In this document: one piece after another, positions 45,043 through 54,594 of the stretch
Layout of the letters: the number at the start of each line of letters is the position of its first letter
How positions within the stretch are numbered: position 1 is the first letter of the stretch
Origin: Teichococcus vastitatis
GTDB lineage: Bacteria > Pseudomonadota > Alphaproteobacteria > Acetobacterales > Acetobacteraceae
Reading direction: 5' to 3'
Assembly: GCF_003604215.1 (NCBI RefSeq)
Contig: NZ_QXGS01000001.1
Location: forward strand, 124,001-188,000
DNA: 64,000 nt
The notes under the pieces: model-generated
What the model was told of the DNA's origin: nothing
Seen by the model: the letters and a program-made list of their open reading frames with translations, nothing else
Databases searched by the model: none
Translations under genes and position numbers: made by a program

Positions 45043-45966
45043 TCAGGTCCGCGGCAAGGCGGTCTGGCCCAGCACCCAGCCTTCCCAGCGCCGCACCCAG
45101 GGATCGTCCGGCACGAAATCCGGCCGGACGCCCTCCAGCACGCCGATCACGCAGAGCAGCCCGAGTAGGCTGTCGAAGCGGTCCTCGCCAAAGGCGTCGG
45201 TGCCGAAGCCATCCTCCAGCGCCTGCCGCAGCGCAGGCTCCGCCCGCACGCCGAGGCAGTGCATGGCCAGGCACAGGGACGGCCCCGCGGCGCGCCGGGC
45301 TTCGCGGGCCCGCTTGCTGCCGGACAACACAACACCGAGGTGCCGCAGCGCCTCGGCCGGATATACCTCGGCCAGCACGGCGGCGCCCGGCGCCAGCAAC
45401 TCCCGCACGCCTCCGCCGAAGGGCCAGAGCCGCAGCGGCGCCCCGGCCCGCAATGCCGGGCAGAGCCAGCCGCGCCAGGCGGCAATCGCCGCCTTGCCGG
45501 TCTGGTTGGCCCCGAGCGTCCAGAACAACGGCGCGCCGGCCGGGCGTTCGGCGGTGGCGCGGTCGCACCAGCGGTTCAGTGCCGCCGCGTCCGGCAGGCC
45601 CAGCGCCGCCGCATGGGCCGCGCGCGTCATGCCGCGCACCCCGCGCAACGGGTAGAAGGGGCGCCCCGGCGACACCGTGTCCAACCCGGCATTGACCTGG
45701 AAGAAGGGATCCTCGGCGCCCAGCCCGTGCAGGAAGCGCGGGAAGTCCGGCTCCGGCCGCCCCGCCGCGAAGCCGCGCGGCAGGCCCAGGGGCAGGTCGA
45801 GGCCGAGCACCACCGCATCCGCGTCCCGCAGCAGCGCGGCGAGCAGGACGGCCGGATCGCCGACCGGGCGCGGCGCGGCTGCCTGCCAGACCCCCTCCTT
45901 GCGCCGGGCCAGTGTCACCCAATTCTTACGAGGGTCGACACTCCAATCGGCATGCGCTGCGATCAC
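45043..45966 (-). CDS. DUF429 domain-containing protein
   Basis: 307 residues. RNase-H-like fold predicted nuclease family: AAHADWSVDPRKNWVTLARR at the start, the acidic VVLGLDLPLGLPRGFA, YPAEALRHLG, and the FDSLLGLLCVIGVLEG block near the C-terminus. The start is uncertain: GTG at 45966 begins the conserved part and keeps it clear of the divergent cytochrome b561 gene, while an upstream start at 46017 would overlap it. The function is unknown. Confidence 0.75.
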   Translation of the reverse strand: MIAAHADWSVDPRKNWVTLARRKEGVWQAAAPRPVGDPAVLLAALLRDADAVVLGLDLPLGLPRGFAAGRPEPDFPRFLHGLGAEDPFFQVNAGLDTVSPGRPFYPLRGVRGMTRAAHAAALGLPDAAALNRWCDRATAERPAGAPLFWTLGANQTGKAAIAAWRGWLCPALRAGAPLRLWPFGGGVRELLAPGAAVLAEVYPAEALRHLGVVLSGSKRAREARRAAGPSLCLAMHCLGVRAEPALRQALEDGFGTDAFGEDRFDSLLGLLCVIGVLEGVRPDFVPDDPWVRRWEGWVLGQTALPRT

Positions 45967-46004
45967 CGGCGCCGCCCGGCGGGCGTGGCGTCGGGGAGGA
46001 TGCG

Positions 46005-46526
46005 ATGCGCTACACACGCACGGCGCGCTGGCTGCACTGGATCACCGTGGCGGCCGTGCTGTCCCTGGCGGTGCTCGGCCTCTGGATCGGCCGGTTCGAG
46101 CCGGCGGACGAGGCCTTCAAGCTCAGGCTCTACAACATCCATGAAAGCCTCGGCCTGACCCTGCTGCTGCTGACCCTGGCGCGGCTGGCCTGGCGCCGGC
46201 GCCATCCGCCGCCGCCGGTCCACCCGCCGCTGCCGCCGGTGCTGCACGGCGTCGCCTTTGCCAATCATGCGGCGCTGTACGCGCTGCTGATCGCGCAGCC
46301 GGTGGTGGGGTTCCTGGCCACCAATGCCTGGGGCTTTCCGCTGGTGGCCTGGGGCGTGATCCCGGTCCCCAGCCCGATCGGCCGCAGCGAGGCCTGGGCG
46401 CCGGTGCTGTCGGCATGGCACGAGATGCTGGCGCTGGCCCTGGTTCTGCTGGTGGCACTGCACGCATCCGCCGCGCTGTGGCACCATTTCGGCCGCCGCG
46501 ACGACACGCTGCGGCGGATGCTGTAG
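46005..46526 (+). CDS. Cytochrome b561 family protein
   Basis: 173 residues with four membrane spans, a diheme inner-membrane b-type cytochrome. Heme His residues are visible in RTARWLHWITVAAVL, NIHESLGLTLLLL, SAWHEMLALALVLLVALHAS and LWHHFGRRDD. It probably passes electrons between quinol and a periplasmic or superoxide acceptor. GGGGAGGA five bases before the ATG at 46005 decides the start. It converges with a small gene. Confidence 0.9.
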   Translation: MRYTRTARWLHWITVAAVLSLAVLGLWIGRFEPADEAFKLRLYNIHESLGLTLLLLTLARLAWRRRHPPPPVHPPLPPVLHGVAFANHAALYALLIAQPVVGFLATNAWGFPLVAWGVIPVPSPIGRSEAWAPVLSAWHEMLALALVLLVALHASAALWHHFGRRDDTLRRML

Positions 46527-46531
46527 CGGCC

Positions 46532-46747
46532 TCAGCCGATCGGACGCTGCGCGCGCTCCAGCAGCCGCGCCAGGAAGCCCTGCTTCTTCGCCGGCTCGGC
46601 CGCCTTGGCCGTGGCGGCGGCCAGCTTCTCGCGATCCTGCGCCTTCATCGACAGCCACTTCTCCAGGCTGACACCCGCCTTCGCCGCCCGCTTCGCCTCA
46701 TAGGCGCGCTGGCCTTCGCTCAGCCGCACCTGCTCCTTCGCCGCCAT
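46532..46747 (-). CDS. Small basic protein, function unknown
   Basis: 71 residues, highly charged, Ala/Lys/Glu-rich and probably helical: MAAKEQVRLSEGQRAYEAKR, then KAGVSLEKWLSMKAQDREKL and LLERAQRPIG. There is no membrane span or signal peptide. It lies between cytochrome b561 and DUF1491 and reads opposite to both. The ATG at 46747 is the first sensible start. No family is recognised. Confidence 0.55.
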   Translation of the reverse strand: MAAKEQVRLSEGQRAYEAKRAAKAGVSLEKWLSMKAQDREKLAAATAKAAEPAKKQGFLARLLERAQRPIG

Positions 46748-46860
46748 GGATCCGCTCTCCGCCTGGGCTTCCCGCCAGCCGGTGGATGACGCGGCAGCCG
46801 CGCCGCCGCAAGGTGTTTTTGCCGCTTGCATCGGCCGCCGTCGGCGTCACCCTGGTGGGC

Positions 46861-47193
46861 ATGGAACCGAAAGTGAAGGCTGGGCTCTGGGCGCAGATGG
46901 CGCTGCGTCTGGCCGATATCGCCGGCCGCTCCGGCATGGTGCTGCGCAAGGGCGATCCCGATGCCGGAGGCGTGCTCTGCCTGCTGCGCGGCCGCGAGGG
47001 CTGCGTGGTCCTGAGCCAGACGCGCGACGCGGAGGGCAACGCCGCGTGGCTCCGGGGCACCGGCAAGAACCCGGTGCCCGAGCCCGACGCGGACAGCTAC
47101 GTCCAGCGCCAGGTCGGGCGCGATCCGGACCTGTGGGTGCTGGAGTTCGACGCCCCCGACCTGCTGCCGCCCTTCGAGGCGAAGATCCTCTAG
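46861..47193 (+). CDS. DUF1491 family protein
   Basis: 110 residues, the usual family length. Pattern VKAGLWAQMALRLADIAGRS, VLRKGDPDAGGVLCLLRGRE, AWLRGTGKNPVPEPDADSYV and RDPDLWVLEFD is diagnostic for DUF1491, an alphaproteobacterial family of unknown function. The ATG at 46861 starts the domain. Its stop overlaps the convergent cellulase stop by a few bases. Confidence 0.88.
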   Translation: MEPKVKAGLWAQMALRLADIAGRSGMVLRKGDPDAGGVLCLLRGREGCVVLSQTRDAEGNAAWLRGTGKNPVPEPDADSYVQRQVGRDPDLWVLEFDAPDLLPPFEAKIL

Positions 47194-49685
47194 CCGAACA
47201 CCAGGTCCACCTGGGCCGCGCTGCCCGACCCGGTGCCGATGAAGCCGAAGCTGGCGCTCTGCTCATCCGCCAGCGTGCCGTTCCAGGCGAGGTTGCGGAT
47301 CAGGTAGCCTGCCGCATCGTGCGAGACGATCTCGGCATTCCAGATCTGCGTGATCTCGAACGGCATGTCGAGGCGCAGGCTCCAGCCATTCACCGGGACG
47401 GGCCCGTGGTTCTGCACGGCCACGCTGCCCTGAAAGCCGCCGCCCCAGGCATTGGCAACGCTGTAGCGGCCGTCCAGTCCAGAGGGTGCTGGCGGCTCGG
47501 GCGGAACCACCACGGGCGGCGCTTCCACCAGAGGCGGGGCCGCCGCATCGTCGTTGCGGATGGTGCCGGCTCCGGCCAGCTGGGCTGGCGCCGCGCCGCG
47601 CAGGTTCGAGAGTTGCAGGGTGAACTGCTCGTCCGGCTCGACCCGGACATCGGCTGTGAGCGCCACCGCCACCGTTTTGCTGGTCTCGCCCGGCGCGAAA
47701 TGCAGCGTGCCGGCCACGGGAGTGAAGTCCGAGGCATCCGCGCTGCCGGCGATGGTGGCAAAATCCACCCAAACGTCGCGACTGGCGGCGGCCGAGAGCT
47801 GCACCGCGAAATGCAGTGCCTGGCCACCTGGGCCGGCGGAGCCGCCACCGGCCGGCTCCCCGTCGAGATCAAACATCAGCGGGTCCAGCCAGGCGGTCTT
47901 GGCGCCGATCACCGTGCTCCAGTCATCGGCCAGGATGCCTCCGGTATCGCCGGAATTCGGGTTCCATGACCACCAGGTCCAGCTCACCCCCTCGGCACCG
48001 GCCGGGATGTCGTGCGCGCCGTCGGCGTCGAGATCGCCGGAGAGGTAGGCGGTCAGCTTCTCAAGCCACACCAGATCCTTGGGGTCGGAGAGCTTGCTGC
48101 CGAACTCGCCCAGGAACACGGGGGCGATGCCTTCCTTGTAGATGTAGCCCCACATCTGGTCGAACTTGGCGGTGAGCTGGCCTTCCCAGCCGCCGCCGCT
48201 GAACCAGCTCTGGCCATAGATCGAATTCGGATAGTCATGCGCCGAGTAGACCAGCTTGTTGGCGACATCGAGCTGCACCGGCCGGTCCCGCACCCCCATC
48301 AGATTGCCGCCCCACCAGTAGCTGTTGCCCTGGTAGGTGCCGATGCCTTCCACGAAGATCAGCCAGTCCGGATTGGCCGACAACGCGGCGTTGCCGGCGC
48401 GCTCCGCCGCGGCGGCCCAGTCGGTGGCGGAGTTGTCGCCCCAGCTGCCATTGTAGGGCTCGTTGTGCAGGTCGGCGCCGATCACCGTGGCATCGCCGGC
48501 ATAACGTGCCGCCAGCATCGCCCAATCCGCGATCCACTGCGCCTCGGAGTGGCCGCCGCCATACCACAGGCCATTGTCCGAAGCGCCGGCGCCCGCGCTG
48601 CCGCGATGGTGGTCGAGGATGATGCGCAGCTCAATCTCGCCGGCGTAGTCGATGATCCTGTCCATCACCTCCAGGCCGGACAGCCCGGCGAGCTCCGGGT
48701 TCTTCGAGAAGTCGATGCCATTCGGCACTTGAGTGGTGTGCAGCAATTCGGAGGAGAATGGCAGGCGGATGGCATTGAAGCCTTCCGCCTTCATCTGGTC
48801 CATCATCTCCTTGTAGCCGCGTGCCCAGAGGCCGTGCGGCGCCAGATTGCTGGATTCGAGACCGAACCAGTTGACGCCTGCGATCTTCACGGCCTGCCCG
48901 GCGGCATCGACGATCTGGTTGCCGCGCGTGCTGAAGAAGCCGGCCGCCACTCCGTCGCTGGCGGCGTCCGGTGTGCCCTCAAGCCCTGCCGCGTCGGAGA
49001 CAGACAGCACCGGCAGCGGCGCCGGCGGAGGATCATCGTCCCGGATGGTGCCGGTGGCGACCCCGCCTCCGGCCAGGGTGGCCCCGGACGGATTGGCCAG
49101 CAGCAGGGACAGGCTCTCGGTTCCCTCATGCGCCGCGTCGTTCAGCAGGGTGACGCTGACGGTTTTGCGGGTTTCGCCTGGTGCGAAGGTCAGGCTGCCC
49201 CCAGCCGTGCGGTAATCCAATCCGGCCAGCGCCGTGCCGTCCGCCGTGGCATAGCTCACCGTGACCGGGATGGCCGAAGGCTTGTCGAAGCTGATAGTGA
49301 AATGCAGCGGCCCCTCCGCCTCGGCGGCACTGCCGGCGCTGACGCCGATCGCCGGCGGCGGCTCGGGTTCGGGAGGCGGCGTGGTGCCGCCCTGCGCCGC
49401 GCCGTTCAGAGCCAGGCCGCTGGCCGCGCTGTCACCGCTGCCCTGGAAGCCGAAAGAGAAGCTGCCGCCGGGCGGCACCACGGCATTCCAGCCGAGGTTC
49501 CGTAGGACGTAGTGGGTGCCGACATGGCTGACGATCTCGGCGCCCCATGTGTTGGTGATGGCGAAGCCGGCATCGAAGGCCACCATCCAGCCATTCAGCC
49601 CGGCATCGCCACCGTTCAGCGTCAGGTCGCCAAGGAAGCCGCCGCCCCAGGACTGGGGCACCGCGTAGGTCAGGGTCGCTGGCAC
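47190..49685 (-). CDS. Modular GH5 cellulase: CBM2 - Calx-beta - GH5 - Calx-beta - CBM2
   Basis: 831 residues. An N-terminal CBM2-type cellulose-binding domain (residues 1-90; SWGGGFLGDLTLNG, IVSHVGTHYVLRNLGWN) is followed by a Pro/Gly linker and a Calx-beta domain (about 110-220; GPLHFTISFDKPS, AGLDYRTAGGSLTFAPGET). The GH5 endoglucanase domain (about 250-570) has acid/base Glu409 in LHNEPYNG and nucleophile Glu527 in FLGEFGSK. A second Calx-beta domain and a C-terminal CBM2 (AWGGGFQGSVAVQNHGPVPV) follow. It should cut beta-1,4-glucan outside the cell. The GTG start has GGAG upstream. No N-terminal signal peptide is visible, so export may use a type I or other route. Confidence 0.9.
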   Translation of the reverse strand: MPATLTYAVPQSWGGGFLGDLTLNGGDAGLNGWMVAFDAGFAITNTWGAEIVSHVGTHYVLRNLGWNAVVPPGGSFSFGFQGSGDSAASGLALNGAAQGGTTPPPEPEPPPAIGVSAGSAAEAEGPLHFTISFDKPSAIPVTVSYATADGTALAGLDYRTAGGSLTFAPGETRKTVSVTLLNDAAHEGTESLSLLLANPSGATLAGGGVATGTIRDDDPPPAPLPVLSVSDAAGLEGTPDAASDGVAAGFFSTRGNQIVDAAGQAVKIAGVNWFGLESSNLAPHGLWARGYKEMMDQMKAEGFNAIRLPFSSELLHTTQVPNGIDFSKNPELAGLSGLEVMDRIIDYAGEIELRIILDHHRGSAGAGASDNGLWYGGGHSEAQWIADWAMLAARYAGDATVIGADLHNEPYNGSWGDNSATDWAAAAERAGNAALSANPDWLIFVEGIGTYQGNSYWWGGNLMGVRDRPVQLDVANKLVYSAHDYPNSIYGQSWFSGGGWEGQLTAKFDQMWGYIYKEGIAPVFLGEFGSKLSDPKDLVWLEKLTAYLSGDLDADGAHDIPAGAEGVSWTWWSWNPNSGDTGGILADDWSTVIGAKTAWLDPLMFDLDGEPAGGGSAGPGGQALHFAVQLSAAASRDVWVDFATIAGSADASDFTPVAGTLHFAPGETSKTVAVALTADVRVEPDEQFTLQLSNLRGAAPAQLAGAGTIRNDDAAAPPLVEAPPVVVPPEPPAPSGLDGRYSVANAWGGGFQGSVAVQNHGPVPVNGWSLRLDMPFEITQIWNAEIVSHDAAGYLIRNLAWNGTLADEQSASFGFIGTGSGSAAQVDLVFG

Positions 49686-49867
49686 GCTCGTTCTCCGCAG
49701 GGCGGAACGGCCGTGCCGTCCGGGCCCGTCCGAAACAAAAGAGGCGCCGGTTTTCGGCGGACATGTCGGTCCGCCTGGGCAGGCAGCTCGCGATCACAAA
49801 CTTATGATCACGACCTTGACCATGGCAATGAAATTCCGCCGCCGGAGCGAACCTGGCGGCAGGTCAG

Positions 49868-51289
49868 TTAGACAGATGCCATCTTGATCGGCGGTGTCAG
49901 GTCATCCGGCAACGGGCAGACATACGGGCTGGCATCGGTGCGGGCCTTCAGGTCGGCCTTCGCCTTCTCGATCAACGCCGGGTCCTTCAGCGCGTCCACG
50001 GCGACCCCGGCCATGATCTTGGCGGCATGGACCATGCCCTTGTGCGCGAGCGGCGACTGACCCTGCGCCGTCAGCTGCCAGGAATGGCCCGGCGTGCCGA
50101 TGGCGTAGGTGGCGCCGCGCGCCTGCACCGTCGGCACCACCCAGGACACGTCGCCCACGTCGGTGGAGCCCACCATGGCCGCGCCCTTGGCCTCCAGCGG
50201 GATGATCTGGTCGGCCAGCGGCACGCCGCGCCGCACCGGAACGCCCATGCGCTGGAAAGCGGAGGCGATGTCCTCGTCCGAAAGGGTCTTCTGGAATTCG
50301 GCGGCCAGCGCCCGGTCGGCATCGTCAAAGGGCGGCGGGCCGAGGCGCTCGATGTTGTTCTGCATCGCCCGCTCCAGCGGCGTATTGCCGAGCAGGTTGG
50401 ACACTGCCGAGACCACCTGTGTGGTGACGCTGGTCTCGGTCATCAGCGCGGCGCCATCGGCGATCTTGCGCACCCGCGCCACCAGGCCGGTCAGCATCGG
50501 CAGGTCGGAGGCGCGGATCAGGTAGCGCACCTTGGCCGTGCCCTGCACCACGTTGGGCGCGATGCCGCCGGCATCGAGATAGGCGTAGTGGATGCGCGCC
50601 TCGGCGGGCATGTGCTCGCGCATGTAGTTGACGCCGACATTCATCAGCTCCACCGCATCCAGCGCGGAGCGGCCGAGATGCGGCGCCGCGGCGGCGTGCG
50701 AGGACCGGCCCACAAAGGAGAAGTCGATGCGGGTGTTGGCCAGCGACTTCGCCTCGTTCACCGCGGCGAAAGGCGCCGGGTGCCAGGAGATGGCGATGTC
50801 CACGTCCTTGAAGGCGCCGTCCCGCACCATGAAGGCCTTGGCGGCGCCGCCCTCCTCGGCAGGGCAGCCGTAATAGCGGACCCGGCCCTTGATGCCGTTC
50901 TTCTCCAGATAGTCCTTCACCGCCGTGGCGGCGAGCAGCGCGCCGGAGCCGAGCAGGTTATGGCCGCAGCCATGGCCGGAGCCATCCCCCGGCAGCGGGC
51001 GCCGCTCGGCAACGCCGGCCGCCTGGCTCAGTCCGGGCAGCGCGTCATATTCGCCGAGGATGGCGATCACCGGGCCACCCTCGCCCGCCTCGCCCATCAG
51101 GGCGGTCGGGATGCCGGCGAGGTTTTCCGTCAGGCGGAAGCCGTGCGCCTCCAGCTCCTTCTTGTGTTCGGCGCAGGAGCGGAACTCCGCATAGGCCAGC
51201 TCCGGCATGTCCCAGACGCGATCGCTCAGGGCGATAAAGGCGTCCTTGTGGTCATCCACCAGACGCCAGATTTCTTCGCTGTTCTGCAT
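49868..51289 (-). CDS. M20-family amidohydrolase, AbgB-like
   Basis: 473 residues. It begins LVDDHKDAFIALSDRVWDMP, then metal-site segments AILGEYDALPGLSQ and GHGCGHNLLGSGALLAA, PAEEGGAAKAFMVRDGAF and the SFVGRSSHAAAAPHLGRSAL dimerisation domain. Two features match the AbgB (p-aminobenzoyl-glutamate hydrolase subunit B) branch: the SGHGCGHN spacing and the late GSTDVGDVSWVVPTVQ. No abgA partner is adjacent. The ATG at 51289 with GGGAGG five bases upstream is preferred to 51325. Confidence 0.9.
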   Translation of the reverse strand: MQNSEEIWRLVDDHKDAFIALSDRVWDMPELAYAEFRSCAEHKKELEAHGFRLTENLAGIPTALMGEAGEGGPVIAILGEYDALPGLSQAAGVAERRPLPGDGSGHGCGHNLLGSGALLAATAVKDYLEKNGIKGRVRYYGCPAEEGGAAKAFMVRDGAFKDVDIAISWHPAPFAAVNEAKSLANTRIDFSFVGRSSHAAAAPHLGRSALDAVELMNVGVNYMREHMPAEARIHYAYLDAGGIAPNVVQGTAKVRYLIRASDLPMLTGLVARVRKIADGAALMTETSVTTQVVSAVSNLLGNTPLERAMQNNIERLGPPPFDDADRALAAEFQKTLSDEDIASAFQRMGVPVRRGVPLADQIIPLEAKGAAMVGSTDVGDVSWVVPTVQARGATYAIGTPGHSWQLTAQGQSPLAHKGMVHAAKIMAGVAVDALKDPALIEKAKADLKARTDASPYVCPLPDDLTPPIKMASV

Positions 51290-51366
51290 CGCGACCTCCC
51301 ATGCTGTGTCAGTCAGGCACAGCAAACTGCGGCCGCGGCCGGCACTTGTCGAGAGTGGCCGGGCCG

Positions 51367-52374
51367 CTACCCGCCGGCGAACCGGGCTGCCAGGCTGCCA
51401 CCCGTGATGCCGTCCAGTTGCTGCGTGACATGTTCCGCCAGCCCAGGCTTGCGATAGATCAGCAGGGCGGCCAGCGCCTGGGCCGCCAGGACCCGCGCCC
51501 CGCCCTCATCGCGCAGAAACAGGGCATCGCCCCAGAGCAGGCGGTCGTTCGAGACGCCGCCGGCGGCTCCCTGATAGCTGTAGCGCGCCTCGGAGGTGAG
51601 ATCGATGAAGCTGAAGCCCCGCATGCGCAGGTGAGCGGCCACGTCCTGGAACAGCGGCTGGCCGAGATAGATCGGGGAGAACTCCACCTCGCAGTGGATC
51701 AGCGCGGTGCGGCCGAGCACGGCGCCGGCGCCTTCCAGCGCCATCAACTCCGCACCCTGGATGTCGAGCTTGAGGAAATCCACCGGCCCGGGCGGCACCA
51801 CCTCGTCCATGCGGCGGGTCTCGACCTCCTCCTCCCGCACGGTGCGCAGGGTGTTCAGGTGGTTGAAGTGCTGGGTCAGCGCCCGGTTCAGCGGAAACAG
51901 TGACGAGGTCGCATCGTCGTTGTTGACGTGCAGCCGGTGCCGCGCACCATCGCCAACGGCATGGGGCAGCATCTGCAGCGTACCGCCGCCTTCCGCCGCG
52001 ACACGCTCGGTGATCCGATCCTGCAACGGCTCGAAGCCGATCACCCGGTGGCGGATGCCGGCGCGCAGCAGCGGCTCGTAGATGTGCGGCTCGCCCAGCA
52101 TCTGCGCACCGACATCGACGATGGTGAACGGCTCGTCGCCGAGCACCTCCGCCAGCCCGTCCAGCAGGGCGGGTGGCGGTGTCCATGCGGGCACACCCTG
52201 GGCGAGGCGGAACTCCTCGCTGCCCAGGATTCCCGCGAGCACCGCCGTGGGATCGCCGCCACCGGCCAGTTCGGCGACCCAGTGCGCCAGGCCCGCCGCA
52301 TCCGGCTCGCGCTTCAAGGCCAGGCGATAAAGCTGCGACACATAGGTTTCAGGATCGAGAGCGGCTGGCGGCAT
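51367..52374 (-). CDS. FkbM-family methyltransferase with N-terminal DUF4214 domain
   Basis: 335 residues. The first 60 residues are a DUF4214-like module (YVSQLYRLALKREPDAAGLA, ILGSEEFRLAQG) found in extracellular and sugar-modifying proteins. An FkbM methyltransferase follows: TIVDVGAQMLGEPHIYEPLL (SAM-binding start), VIGFEPLQDRITERV, HAVGDGARHRLHVNN, VDFLKLDIQGAELMALEGAG. FkbM enzymes methylate sugar or polyketide hydroxyls. It lies 81 bases after opgH in the same direction, so a substrate among periplasmic glucans or other glycans is possible. Confidence 0.88.
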   Translation of the reverse strand: MPPAALDPETYVSQLYRLALKREPDAAGLAHWVAELAGGGDPTAVLAGILGSEEFRLAQGVPAWTPPPALLDGLAEVLGDEPFTIVDVGAQMLGEPHIYEPLLRAGIRHRVIGFEPLQDRITERVAAEGGGTLQMLPHAVGDGARHRLHVNNDDATSSLFPLNRALTQHFNHLNTLRTVREEEVETRRMDEVVPPGPVDFLKLDIQGAELMALEGAGAVLGRTALIHCEVEFSPIYLGQPLFQDVAAHLRMRGFSFIDLTSEARYSYQGAAGGVSNDRLLWGDALFLRDEGGARVLAAQALAALLIYRKPGLAEHVTQQLDGITGGSLAARFAGG

Positions 52375-52455
52375 GTCGAGGTCGAGCCCGGAAAAACACG
52401 CGCCATCCTAGATCCTGGCGGTTTCGGGCGCCACCGGCCGCGCCGCGAACCAGGA

Positions 52456-54594
52456 TCAGGGGCCGGACGCAGCCAGCTTCGCGAGGCGGTCGATGCCCCC
52501 CGCATCGGCCAGCACCGCCGCCAGTTCGGCACGCGGCAGGCACAGCGCCTCGCGCAGGGTCTCCGCCTCCTCCAGCTTGGCAAGGCCGATCAGCAGCGAA
52601 GCGTCGATTGGGTCGAACCGGGGCCGTCGCGGCGGCGGCAGCATGCGGCGATGCGCGTCCAGCAAGGCCGGCTCGCGGAACAAGCGTGCCACTTCCGCCT
52701 CGCCCGCGACGTCCCGCCATTCCGCCAGCAGGGCACGGGCCCGCGCCAGAACCGGCGGCGTCGCCGCTTCTTCCGGGGTCAACAACAGCCCGAGGCGCCG
52801 CAGCCCGACGCCGACGCCGCGCCGTGCGGTCCAGGCCGCGAGCGGGATCGCCAATGCCAGGCCCAGCACCACCGGCGACATCCACAAGGCCAGGTAGGGT
52901 GAAACCAGCCACGCGGCGGCACCGAAGATCAGGCCAAAGGCGGTATGCTTCCAGTACAGCCGCGCCACCTGGCCGAACGGCACGGAGCCGTCGTCGCGCC
53001 GCTGCGCATTCCAGCCGGAATCCCGCCCCATCAGGATGGAGAACACGTCCGCCGACTGGGTCAGCATGGTGACCGGCGCCAGCAGGCCCGCGACCAGCGT
53101 TTCCAGCAGCATGGACAGAAAGGCGCGGATAGCGCCGCCGCTGCCGCGCCGGTCGCGGCTGTGGAACAGCAGCGCGAACCACGCCATCACCTTGGGCAGC
53201 AGCAGCAGGCTCATGGTGCCGATGAACACCCACATGGCGCGCACCGGATCCACCACCGGCCAGTCCGGGAACAGTGCCGGACCGGCCGGGAAGTATTCCG
53301 GGCGGATGAAGCGCGCCTGGATGGCGAGCAGCACGCCGCACGCCAGGAACACCAGCCAGATGGGCGCGGTGATGTAGGAACCAATGCCGGTCAACAGGTG
53401 CAGCCGGCTGACCCAGTGCAGGCCGCGCGCCGGCAGCACCGCGGCGTGCTGCAGATTCCCCTGGCACCAGCGCCGGTCGCGGATCGCGAGGTCCATCAGG
53501 GAGGGCGGGCTTTCCTCATAGGTGCCGCGTAGCCACGGCACCATGTGCACCGCCCAGCCGGCGCGGCGCAGCAAGGCCGCCTCGACGAAATCATGGCTCA
53601 GGATGTGGCCGCCGAACGGCTTGCGGCCGTGCAGCTCCGGCAGACCGGCGGCGGTGGCGAAGGCCTCGGTGCGGATGATGGCGTTGTGGCCCCAGTAATT
53701 GCCTTCGGAGCCGTGCCACCAGGCGATGCCCTCGGCGATCAGCGGGCCGTAGACGCGGCCGGCGAATTGCTGCATCCGCGCGAACAGCGTGTTGCCGCCG
53801 GCGATGATCGGCAGGGTCTGGATCAGCCCCACATCCGGGTGCCGCTGCATGGCATCGGCCAGGCGCAGGATGGTGTCGGCGTCCATGACGCTGTCGGCGT
53901 CGAGCACCAGCATCTGCGGATAAGCCCCGCCCCACCGCCGTACCCATTCGGCGATGTTGCCGGCCTTGCGCTCGATGTTCTTCGGGCGGCGGCGATAGAA
54001 AATGTTGCCCGCCTCCCCTGTCCGCTCGCGCAGGGACAGGTAGGCGGCTTCCTCGGCGATCCAGGCGGCAGGCTCGGTGCTGTCACTCAGGATGAAGATG
54101 TCGAAACGGGCCAGCGCGTGCGTGGCCGCCAGCGATTCGTGGATCGCCTGCAGGCCGGCCATGATGCGCGCCGGATCCTCGTTGTAGGTCGGCATCAGCA
54201 GCGCGGTTCTGACGCCGGGCATCGGCGGCGGGCCATCCGGCGCAATGCCCAGCCGGCGGTCAGGCCCCAGCAGCAGGCGGACGAAGCCGCAGCAGGCGCT
54301 GGTGAAGGACAGGGCGATCCAGGCGAACAGCACCACGAACAGCACCAGCACGAAGCCCTGCAGCGGCGTAGGATTGCCGCTGCCGAGCACCAGCCACATC
54401 TCGCGGGCGCCATAGATGGTCAGCACGATGGCGGCACCGATCACCAGCAGCCGGCGCAGCCACATCGCGGCGGGTCGGGACGCGATCCCGCCCGCGCGCC
54501 GCACCGGGCGCTGCCGCAGCGATTGCACGGGCATCTCCAGCGGCGCTTCGGGCGGAAGGGCGCGCCAGCCGCCCCCGGGCTTCAGGCCGTCCAT
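52456..54594 (-). CDS. opgH: Glucans biosynthesis glucosyltransferase OpgH (MdoH)
   Basis: 712 residues. Inner-membrane GT2 enzyme that makes and exports the beta-1,2-glucan backbone of osmoregulated periplasmic glucans from UDP-glucose. Two N-terminal spans lead to the catalytic domain: LLMPTYNEDPARIMAGLQAI, MLVLDADSVMDADTILRLAD (Asp pair), SHDFVEAALLRRAGW, and the terminal RDRRWCQGNLQH motif. Several C-terminal spans follow. The N-terminal cytoplasmic head is shorter than in E. coli (847 residues). The start overlaps opgG by 13 bases. Confidence 0.95.
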   Translation of the reverse strand: MDGLKPGGGWRALPPEAPLEMPVQSLRQRPVRRAGGIASRPAAMWLRRLLVIGAAIVLTIYGAREMWLVLGSGNPTPLQGFVLVLFVVLFAWIALSFTSACCGFVRLLLGPDRRLGIAPDGPPPMPGVRTALLMPTYNEDPARIMAGLQAIHESLAATHALARFDIFILSDSTEPAAWIAEEAAYLSLRERTGEAGNIFYRRRPKNIERKAGNIAEWVRRWGGAYPQMLVLDADSVMDADTILRLADAMQRHPDVGLIQTLPIIAGGNTLFARMQQFAGRVYGPLIAEGIAWWHGSEGNYWGHNAIIRTEAFATAAGLPELHGRKPFGGHILSHDFVEAALLRRAGWAVHMVPWLRGTYEESPPSLMDLAIRDRRWCQGNLQHAAVLPARGLHWVSRLHLLTGIGSYITAPIWLVFLACGVLLAIQARFIRPEYFPAGPALFPDWPVVDPVRAMWVFIGTMSLLLLPKVMAWFALLFHSRDRRGSGGAIRAFLSMLLETLVAGLLAPVTMLTQSADVFSILMGRDSGWNAQRRDDGSVPFGQVARLYWKHTAFGLIFGAAAWLVSPYLALWMSPVVLGLALAIPLAAWTARRGVGVGLRRLGLLLTPEEAATPPVLARARALLAEWRDVAGEAEVARLFREPALLDAHRRMLPPPRRPRFDPIDASLLIGLAKLEEAETLREALCLPRAELAAVLADAGGIDRLAKLAASGP

